Source of the DNA: Schistosoma haematobium
Taxonomy: Eukaryota; Platyhelminthes; Trematoda; Strigeidida; Schistosomatidae
Direction: 5' to 3'
DNA length: 64,000 nt
Assembly (NCBI RefSeq): GCF_000699445.3
Contig: NC_067198.1
Location: 37,981,523-38,045,522, forward strand
Part shown: positions 1 through 10,500 of the stretch, piece by piece
Layout: each line of letters opens with the position of its first letter
How positions within the stretch are numbered: the stretch's first letter is position 1
The notes under the pieces: model-generated
Seen by the model: the letters and a program-made list of their open reading frames with translations, nothing else
Told to the model about the DNA's origin: nothing
Databases searched by the model: none
Program-made: the position numbers and the translations under genes

Positions 1-375
1 TGCGCGTTATTCTACTTGTAAATCCTAGTGCTATTGTTCAGACTGGAACTTAAACTCAATACCTATAACTTTAAATGGTTAGAGTGTTATTCATTTTGCT
101 ACTGTGTCCAGAGAGGTATTGTGTTGAGCAATCGGAATAAATTTTAATTTATTTGTAATTACAATTGCAATCTTTTAGTTGGTGTCAAGGTTATCCAGCT
201 GGCGAGTCCAAAATGGCATGAAGCATGTATCTTATATAACACAATTGTACACTATACAAATTTGCTTGAAGTGTTTGTAGCTTAATGAGAATATAGTGAC
301 AATCTGATCTAGATTTATATTTGTCAAAGAAGACCAATGAAAATTTAGTTACTAACATCAACAGGAAGATCCAAA

Positions 376-768
376 GAACAATGAGAAGACGGAGTTGATC
401 TGAAAAATGTGATGTATTTGTGCTATACATTTCGAACAATCTAGTCACACATATACTTGCCAAGTCATTTTATGAAAAGTAAGAAAGGTCGATTAAATGA
501 AAGTTCAAGTAAGAAAGTAACAAAGAGGAGAGAAACAATTTTACTTCGTATAGAAAGAATAAGAAATTGTGGAGTTATCCTAGGCTATAGAATAACTTAA
601 GTATTATCAAGATAAATTCAATGTAACGACAAATTGTCTTTGTACACTTAAGGTGTACTTTCATGTAATTGACCTTTATTAATTTTCATATAAAATGAAC
701 TAGATTGTTCGAAATGTATAGCGCAAATACATCACATTTTTCAGATCAACTACGTCTTCACATTGTTC
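376..768. repeat. Inverted repeat, about 68-nt arms (376-443 / 699-768)
   Basis: CAATGAGAAGACGGAGTTGA..TTCGAACAATCTAGT on the left is matched, with a few changes, by its reverse complement on the right. A related arm pair occurs at 29022-29065 and 29325-29372. The rest of 1-1474 shows nothing recognisable apart from a short TG run near 898-912. Confidence 0.6.
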
Positions 769-1474
769 TAACGGAATTTATAAAAGGGACTAATTGCTTC
801 AGACTCAAATAACCCTTACAAATAAATTGATATTTGAAATTAATTGTGTTCAACATCTTATTAGATGTTGTTGATGAAGAACTCCGATTATTTCACTTGT
901 GTGTGTGTGTTTTGAATGCAAACCAGGCATGATGGACACGATCAATGCTGAACTGAAACTAACTATCACAGAAAACTTAGCTATATCGAGAGTATTTAAA
1001 TAACCTATACGTCTATTCACAATAGTCAAATCGTTTATCCGAAAACTAAGTAACCAATGTATTCCATTAGTAAAGTAAACAAGTCAAGCAGCTGTGTATG
1101 TATAATGTTACACAGTTGAGCTCTCAATAACTACCTTTAAGTTATACTATTCATAAAACGATTCATATTACAATAAGTATCGTTTAACAGGTTGACTTTA
1201 TAGTTAAAAATCTTTTTACGCATCGATTATTACTGTAATGTAAATTCATATATGTATCTACTGATTAGTTCCATATTATGTTGAATAGCAAGTATTGGGA
1301 AATTAATCCTTATTATCCTAAATATACGAAATAATATTCACTTCTGTAAAAATAAAATTACGTAAAGTATAAGTCATAGTCTATGTATTAAATCTGAGGA
1401 TTGATTAGCTTATTCATAATTGTAACTGAATTATGTGATTTCATTTTACCAATGAGCTTACATTAATTTCATAG

Positions 1475-1534
1475 AGACCATAGAAGAAATTACGAAGAGA
1501 GGTGGAAGAGGTCCGAGGACGAGAACTGAAATAG
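1475..1534 (+). CDS. MEG-like gene, repeat exon 1 of window (60 nt)
   Basis: Acceptor TTTCATAG, donor GTAATG. Translates with the split Glu to ETIEEITKRG then GRGPRTRTEI (20 residues). This is the most divergent 5' module: the TIPKKT segment is replaced by GPRTRT. No earlier exon of this type is visible in 1-1474. Confidence 0.72.
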
Positions 1535-4500
1535 GTAATGAATTCTCTTATACATATTGTTCTTATTGTATTGTTTGTAAGTAAATAAATAATAATTGTA
1601 GTGTAATTAGCTGTTCGAAAACTTCCTTAGTTCTCATTCATTCCTGTATAGATGCATTTTAAGTTAATCAGTTGTTAGCTAGACTCTGTATTAAAAACGA
1701 GGGGGTTTCAAAATCTCGCACAAAAGTTTAAGACATACAGGCTTCAATAAGTCACACCTAAATCATCGATAGTTTTCTAATAAATTTAAACGAACTGATA
1801 GACTATAAGATAATCATCAATTCTTATAATTTTTATAGAGACGATTGAAGAAATCGAGAAGAAGAAAGGTGGAACAATCCCAAAAAAGACAGTAGAAATA
1901 GGTAATGAAGTATGTATGATAATTCTGCTGTTAACACAACTGCTCTCCAATTTCCTTTCAATTCTCATTATTTTAATCTTTCATTGGTACGCATTTCACT
2001 TTCGATTGCTTCTACATACTACCTAACTTTGCCAGCATATATAACATACACCGCATAATGAACTTCTAACTCATTACTATTGTAGAGAAAATATTAGTAA
2101 ACTGACCATATTCACTATTGGTTTCGTTTAAAACTGTACAACTTTTACATTAAAAATAATTGAGAAATAGATCTAATCACTAAACTTGAATTTACAATGA
2201 ATTTTTGGCGAAGATTTATCACACTCAAGTTTGTAATTTGTGATCAGTTTTGATCATAATCATGAACACCATATCAATTATGTTGTTTTATCTATACCTC
2301 AGAAACGATCGAAGAGACGAAGAAGAGAGAAGGTGGAACAGTCCCGAAAAAGACAATAGAAATCGGTAATGATAATATGCATGCTTAACCGATATTCTCT
2401 CAATCATGTCTTGATAAATTCGTTATTTATCATTTATGTTTTACTTTGTATTATAGAAACAATAGAAGAGACGAGGAAGAGAGGAGGTGGAACAATCCCG
2501 AAAAAGACAGTAGAAATAGGTAATGATAAGTGTATGCTTAACCGATATTCTCTCAATCATATCTTGATAAATTCATTATTTTCATACAAGCTTCAGTGAC
2601 AAGTACTTTCTGTGTGCTCATATCTTTTTGTGTTCTCAATTAGTAGACTAGGATTAATGAAGGATCTAATGATAGTAATATTGAAGTCAATAAGTTAGAA
2701 TGAAATCAATATGCTTGAAATGTTTTAGAAATTGTTTTGATTATTAGACTCTTAACTGTCGGTTAAGACCAACTGATAAGTAATAGTTGATATTATTTTA
2801 ATTGTATATACACAAATGACTTTTCTCTTTATTACTTCTAAAATTAAAAAAAAATTCCCATGTTGTGATTTAGAACAACATATATAAGCGGTCAATATCG
2901 TTTTCGATTAGATCTTCATCAGGAGATGTACCTGTTCATGTTCTACGTGATAGACTGACTAGAGTAGTTAAGAGAATGTTTTATGCAGCCAATATCTGTC
3001 TATTGTACTCGACCCTATCTATGGTAAACCCTCAACTAGAGGATAAGTTACCTGTTTATGTTACTTCTAAGTGTATCTACGAATTCAGCTGTCTCTGTGG
3101 AGAAAGCTATTTTGACGCACTACCAGACAACTGAGCCAAAGAGTTAGTGAACAACTCACTTCGTCGTTTGGAAAAGTTACTGTCAAGACAATACGCAGCT
3201 CGATTCTATCACACTTGATCGATAGCGGTCATGTAGTAGGCAGAAATAAGTCATTTGAAGTTATTTATCGTATTCCTACCAGTTTTCCTTATGGGATTCG
3301 ATCTTGTCAGTTACATACAGCAAAAGCCATAGGAATTTCAGCCAACAACCCAAGACTTTGTGTTCATAAGAAATTTGTAACGCCTTTATCTCTCCCTCGA
3401 TCTTAATAAATGATTTTATTAATCATTATCCACACTCCTTCTTCGTTTATTTTTCTTCACACCTTCTCAACGTTTTCTTTTTTTCTAAAATATACGTTTC
3501 ACTGTCCAATTATCTGAACACTTCTTATAACGTAATCTTTGGATTTTTATGAATGGTAATTCAGTGTCCATATTTTTCAAATCATTGACCTATTTCCGAC
3601 TATGTGACATTGATTCAAGCCTTTATGATTCTTATCATTACTAGTAAACTTGTCATCATACTACCAATTTGTGCTTTTCACTTATCATGTTTATTTATGT
3701 AATTTATTCCACTGTTATGATTGACTTATAAACTTCCTTGATTGTAAGCAACGATGGATAGTGGTGAGCAGTGGAATCCAGTATGTGCGTTTCGTCCTAT
3801 TTGCGACTAGTCAGCTGGATGTATCTACATGTCAGAGTTGAGAAAACAGTAGTAAACTGACCATATTCACTATTGGTTTCGTTTAAAACTGTACAACTTT
3901 TACATTAAAAATAATTGAGAAATAGATCTAATCACTAAACTTGAATTTACAATGAATTTTTGGCGAAGATTTATCACACTCAAGTTTGTAATTTGTGATC
4001 AGTTTTGATCATAATCATGAACACCATATCAATTATGTTGTTTTATCTATACCTCAGAAACGATCGAAGAGACGAAGAAGAGAGAAGGTGGAACAGTCCC
4101 GAAAAAGACAATAGAAATCGGTAATGATAATATGCATGCTTAACCGATATTCTCTCAATCATGTCTTGATAAATTCGTTATTTATCATTTATGTTTTACT
4201 TTGTATTATAGAAACAATAGAAGAGACGAGGAAGAGAGGAGGTGGAACAATCCCGAAAAAGACAGTAGAAATAGGTAATGATAAGTGTATGCTTAACCGA
4301 TATTCTCTCAATCATGTCTTGATAAATTCGTTATTTATCATTTATGTTTTACTTTGTATTATAGAAACAATAGAAGAGACGAGGAAGAGAGGAGGTGGAA
4401 CAATCCCGAAAAAGACAGTAGAAATAGGTAATGATAAGTGTATGCTTAACCGATATTCTCTCAATCATGTCTTGATAAATTCGTTATTTATCATTTATGT

Positions 4501-7500
4501 TTTTCTTCATATCACAGAAACAATAGAAGAGACGAAGAAGAGAGATGGTGGAACAGTCCCGAAAAAGACAATAGAAATCGGTAATGATAATATGTATCCC
4601 TAAACGAAGTTTTTTCAATCATGCCTTTCTGTGTTGTTCGATGAATACCATATTTATATGAAAAATGATAACTGAGTTCTCATATACTCATTTTTGTGTT
4701 CTCGATTAGTACACTAGGATTAATGAAGAATCAAATGATAGTGATATTGAAATCAATAAGTTAGAATGAAATCAATATGCTTGAAATGTTTTAGAAATTG
4801 TTTTGATTATTAGACTCTTAACTGTCGGTTAAGACCAACTGATAAGTAATAGTTGATATTATTTTAATTGTATATACACAAATGACTTTTCTCTTTATTA
4901 CTTTTTGAAATAACTATGACCTCTATTTCCTTCTATGAAAAAAATTGTTCGTTGTATATATGTATATAATGAAGGAGAAAGTAATCAAGAGAAATGTAAT
5001 GGACAGTGGTTTTGGTAGATATTGTGGTAATTTCAATAGTTGAGATCATGGGTCAGTTAAAATTAGATGGGCATGGAAAACCTGGACGCACTGGATAACT
5101 GTTTTATCCCATTATGTAATGATTGATAGCAACATTAATCATTATTCATTTGTATGGTGTTTCAGTTGCTCTATCACACACTCAATAACACCATATCAAT
5201 TATATTTTTTTACTTATACCATAGAAACAATAGAAGAGACGAAGAAGAGAGAAGGTGGAACAGTCCCGAAAAAGACAATAGAAATCGGTAATGATAATAT
5301 GCATGCTTAACCGATATTCTCTCAATCATGTCTTGATAAATTCGTTATTTATCATTTATGTTTTACTTTGTATCACAGAAACAATAGAAGAGACGAAGAA
5401 GAGAGATGGTGGAACAGTCCCGAGAAAGACAATAGAAATAGGTAGTAACCTATCAATTGGTAAAATTTTTGGAGCTTATTATATTCATTAAGTTTTAAGT
5501 TTTTACTAAATATGAATAAACACATTTACTGACAAAAGAAATCTTATTGATGTAAAGACTACAGAGGTTAATCTTCCTAAATTGTACTTTGTCACAATTT
5601 TACAACATCTTGATTGTGGTATTGATTTATTTTTCAGAAACAGAAGATATTTTGAAAAAGAGAGGAGGAGGAATTCCTAGAAAAATAATAGAAATAGGTA
5701 ATAAAGTGTATTAATGCATTGAATATATCCTCAAGCATAGTATAATAATGATTTACTATTTCATTGTATTTTATGACTGACATCTTGACAACAATGTTAA
5801 GGATCTTATGAAGTACATGAATTGTCTGTGATCCCCTATTGTCAAAAGCAATAACATAAAGCAAAATATATGATCATATAATAATTCGATTCTTGATTTG
5901 TTTATTTGTATGTCAGAGACAGAAGAAACAAAGAAACGAGGTGGAACAGGACCAAGAAAGACAATAGAGATAGGTAACGACATGTACTATATAAACAGAT
6001 CGTTTTTTTTAATGAAGATCTCTTTCATCTATTTTCAGTCACATATCAAAATCTTTTGGGGGTTTATTACTCCATATATTTGAAGATGATACACATCGAC
6101 ATCTGTTGTTTTTATTGTCATGCTCATCAGTCAGAATGACATCAGCGAAATTAAATAAATAGAATACATAACTCCAGTTCACATATTCAATGGAATACAA
6201 TTTGGAGATATTTCTTTTTATTATTAGATGTATTTGTTATTTACTGTGGAAATAAGGCATTACACGTATTGAAGTAATTTAAACCTGATTCTGTCAAAGT
6301 TTACCAATACACACTGTCAGTAAATTCCAATGGAATGTTTTCACATTACACCCACTCTGATCATTTTATTTAATTTTTCAGAAACGGAAGTGGAAACCAC
6401 AAAAAGGAAGGGTATACCGATTCCAATCTAAAAATTCACACCCCTATATTTTATCGAATGTTATTTTTCAATAATTTGGGCTGATGTATCAACTCCTATG
6501 AGACAAGCACTCTTTATCAGAGATGCTACGTCGTTAAAACACAAGAATTCAGTGATTTGACTATTTCCTTATCTGAGATTATAAACTGATGATATTTAAA
6601 GCTCCTTATTTACCAGGCTAATCAATAGATCCCTATATCTTTTGGAACGATATTTTCTTAGTTGAAAATGATCAACAGAAATATACATTTGTGTAGCGGA
6701 ACCTTTATAACTAAACAATTAATAGAAAATTTATCTTATTTACTATAATTCATGAATGATTTTAGTATTAAAGTTTCTAATTAAGTATGACTTTTATTCA
6801 TTTTTCAGAAACTGTAGTAGAAGATACGAAGAAAGGAGCCCCACGTATACCAAGAAGAATAGGGATAGGTAAGATCAAACTTTTATTTTACTTTCTTAAT
6901 GCTTCTTTCTATCTCCTTTTATGGTTGCTCAACTTGACTCCTAATTGCATTTTTGGGTAATTTTCTTGTTTTATTATATATTACATTGATTTATGTATGT
7001 ATCGCTTCTCTCCATGTTGAATGGAGAGATAAATTTTAAAATTGTGGAAATCTTTTCAATCTGTCAATAATTATATTACTAATTCACTATGATTAAATAC
7101 TAGTCCAGAATATATTTCAAGCTATACAATATGTTCGAGTCCTGTATACGGTATTGTGGATGCGTACTACTGATGAGTCCCATACATGAATGAAATCGCC
7201 ATCCAGTGTTTCCAGGTTTTCAATGGTAGTCTAGCTTACATCAACTCGTGAATTCAACTTGTAAAATCATTTTAATGTGTTTAATATTAGTCTTTGACAT
7301 AATATTGTATATAATAATTTACTTATTTGGTGCATTGTTTATCTTTTATATTTTCATTTCTTATAGAAACTGTAGTGGAAACAATTAAAAAGGGAGTTCC
7401 ACGTATTCCAAAACGTAGAATTGGAATAGGTAATCAGATATTTCTCGCATTAGTTTTGTTTCTTCTTCCTCTGAATTTATTCCAATTTCGAGTGTTAATT

Positions 7501-10500
7501 TACTATACATCTGATTGATAATATTTTATTTGAACAAAACCAAATATTCAATTAACAACAGTAATATAATTCATTACTATTATTATCCACACTGATTGTA
7601 ATAAACAACTTTCTCATCACTAAAGTGCACTATTATTACATTGTTTCTATGTTTGTTTTTCTTTTGTTTGCATATTCGACTGTCATTTTCGTATTGCCTT
7701 AATTCACAAGTATTCCAAGCAAAGATGTATAGTGGCTAAGTAGATAACGCGATGGCGTTTGAAACGAACGATACTAAGTTCAAGTCCTAGAGTGATTATC
7801 AACTCTGAGCTGCAGGTACATTCAGCTGACTAGTCCCAAACAGGATAAAATGCACGTCTTGGATTCTACTGTTAGCCACTATCCATCTTTAATCCTTCGA
7901 TTGTTCCCATAAAATAATATTCGCTGTTTTTATATGAATGTAAACTGAATTCTAACTAAGAGTTTGTATAAGTTATATACTTCTCTTAACCAATACAACA
8001 TTAAAAATATTTTGTTATATTGAAATTGTTTCTGTTCATTCCTTTTTTCATTGTTAATTTATTTTCTTTACACAGAAACTGTAGTGGATACAAGAAAGAG
8101 AAAGAAGAAAATAGGTGATGGTTCAAGTCATTATTATTATAGTCACTGAACAAATATTAAGATTTATATTTTATTGAAATTCATTTACATATTGATTTCT
8201 ATTTGCATGATACTAGATTTTGATGGAGTTTTGTTCTCTGAGCTGGATGGTTTGGTCGTGGAGCTTTGATCGTCCTTCTGAACGACATCATCAGACTTCT
8301 ATCTGACGTTTTTGCTGATGATGTCGTCTAGAAGAAAGATGAAAGCTCCACGACCAAACCATCCAGCTCAGAGAACAAAACTCCATCAAAATCATCCACT
8401 TGAGCTACAAATCTTCTCCACCATCTCAATATGATACTAGTAAAATTTTTGTTCCTTTATTAAATATGATTCATGTAATTAATTGGTTTGTACTGATTAT
8501 GTATAGATAAGCTGAAAAGAAAAAACGATAAAATGGATACCAGTTAACACGAATAATCAAATGGATACAAAGTTATCTATCGCTTCACATCTTTCTTTCT
8601 ACGAACTAAATCTTTCTTCCTGTAATATATTCTTAGATGCAATCTTTCTTTTATATATTACCACCACTGAATTAACTACTTATATGGGTCCGGTGTTGAT
8701 CTTGTTGTGTTAATGAGGTATGGCGATTTGGACCGATGCACATATGTACCTGGTCCTGCGTTGTAGCTAATTGACTGACAGAATTTTATTTTGTATGTGG
8801 TTGTGTAACACATTTTTTTTCATATTTTTAGATAAAGTTGTAGACACAGTCAAAGTTTTATTCCGACCACCAAAACGAAAACCAGTAGTCATGCGTAGAG
8901 GTAGTATTTCTTAATATATAATTTTATTTTAAATTATTCATACGAATATGTATGATTTATCGGTGAGATGCCACAGTGATCTCGAGAGTGTTCATCTAAT
9001 AACGAGGACCAAAGGAGGGTTATCAACTAGCGTGGGGAATTAGAATTATGATTTACAGTTGATAGTTAGAGTTAAGAATTAGATTTCGGGTTTTCATCAC
9101 AAACTGACATCAGCTATGATGTCAAAACTCTATTTATTCAAATGAATGAGTGAATTTTGTGCCAAAATCCAAGAACTGTTATCTCAAGTCTGATTGGTTC
9201 GTTCATATATTATAGTCCCACCGATTTATCTCTTAAAATGACTTTTTTACTTTTAAAGAAAATAAGCACACTGAGAAACTTTGAATTTCGGTATTTTATT
9301 AGTAGATTTTTTTATAAATAATCATCCTCTAATGTTTCATATATGATCTCAATGATACAACAACAAAAACGTAAGTATAAATACACTGAGATCCAATTTT
9401 CCTCATAGTTTAATCTAGAATAATACGGCACAACTTCTAAATTACTAATACTGAATGATTACAGCCTAGTTAAGCGCCTGGTGTAAGACTGATAGGTCTT
9501 GCATTCGAATCCCGTGAAGCGGGGTCGTGGATGCGCACTGCTGAGGAGCCCCACAATAGGATGAAACGGTCATCCAGTGCTTCCAGGTTTTCCATGAAGG
9601 TCTAGCTTCAATTGATTCATGATCTCAACTATTGAGATCACTACAATCTCCACAAAACCCCTTCTGATACTTATATATATTTGTTAATTTTCAATCAATT
9701 TAGGAAGCTCTAATAACTTTCTTAAAATACAAAGAATTGGTTTACTAAACCGGTTATTTTGAAATATAATTCACAATGGAACAGGAGTCAAACGACAAAC
9801 TATCATTCTTGGATGTATTAATCACTAGAACTGATTCAGGGAAACTGGAGACTAAAGTATATAGGAAGTTAACCCACACAGATCAAATTCTCAACTACAG
9901 TAGCAACAACCCAAAAGCTCACAAAATCAACTGAGTACAAACTTTGTTCAAGAGGGCGAAGAAACATTGCAACACACTGGCAGCACGAGAAAATGAAGAG
10001 AAATACCTGAAGACCCTCTTTCGAAAGAAATGCTACCCAATCAACTTCATCAAAAAACACCAGCTTCATGCATCATCAGAAACAAATTCAAGTACAGAAA
10101 TCAACAAACGGATCACCCTACCATGCATAAAAGGCATATCAGAAACTACGACAATGATGAAACCCTATGGAATAGGTGTTGCAAACAAACCAATATAATC
10201 ACTACAATCACCCCTATGGAAACTAAAGGATGAAATGATAAAAGAAAAAAACCAAACATCGTCTACAAAACAAATTGTGCCAACTTTAAAAAATGCGACA
10301 TCGTACAAAGTGGACGCCCTCTTTATCTTCGCTTGCATGAACACCAATTAGCGTTCAAACGCCATGACATGTCCTCAAATGTATCAATGCACGTGAACTA
10401 CTGCAGACAAACATTCGACTGGAAGAAAATGTGGAAATTTTAGATAGAGGCAATTCCAAAAAGACCAGATAATTTTTAGAAGCTTGGCACTCAGGTCAAT

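Larger units (their letters stand above)
2095..2837 (+). repeat. Segmental duplication, copy 1
   Basis: Matches 3851-4901 from AGTAAACTGACC through two module exons and again in the 3' intron (ACTCTTAACTGTCGGTTAAG). Copy 1 lacks the additional tandem exons present in copy 2. Confidence 0.85.
3851..4901 (+). repeat. Segmental duplication, copy 2, with tandem exon expansion
   Basis: Near-identical to copy 1, but carrying four module exons instead of two; the added exons sit in 153-bp tandem units. A Penelope fragment and a SINE fragment separate the two copies. Confidence 0.85.

Noticed and set aside
4124..4603. 159-codon open frame with three repeats, as a single-exon gene
   Set aside because: It reads through two introns with good donors and acceptors; the same exons elsewhere have frame-breaking introns. 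Kept only as a retention hypothesis.
2303..5441. CRISPR-like regularly spaced repeats
   Set aside because: Repeats are coding exons with splice sites and spacers are near-identical introns; the DNA is eukaryotic.
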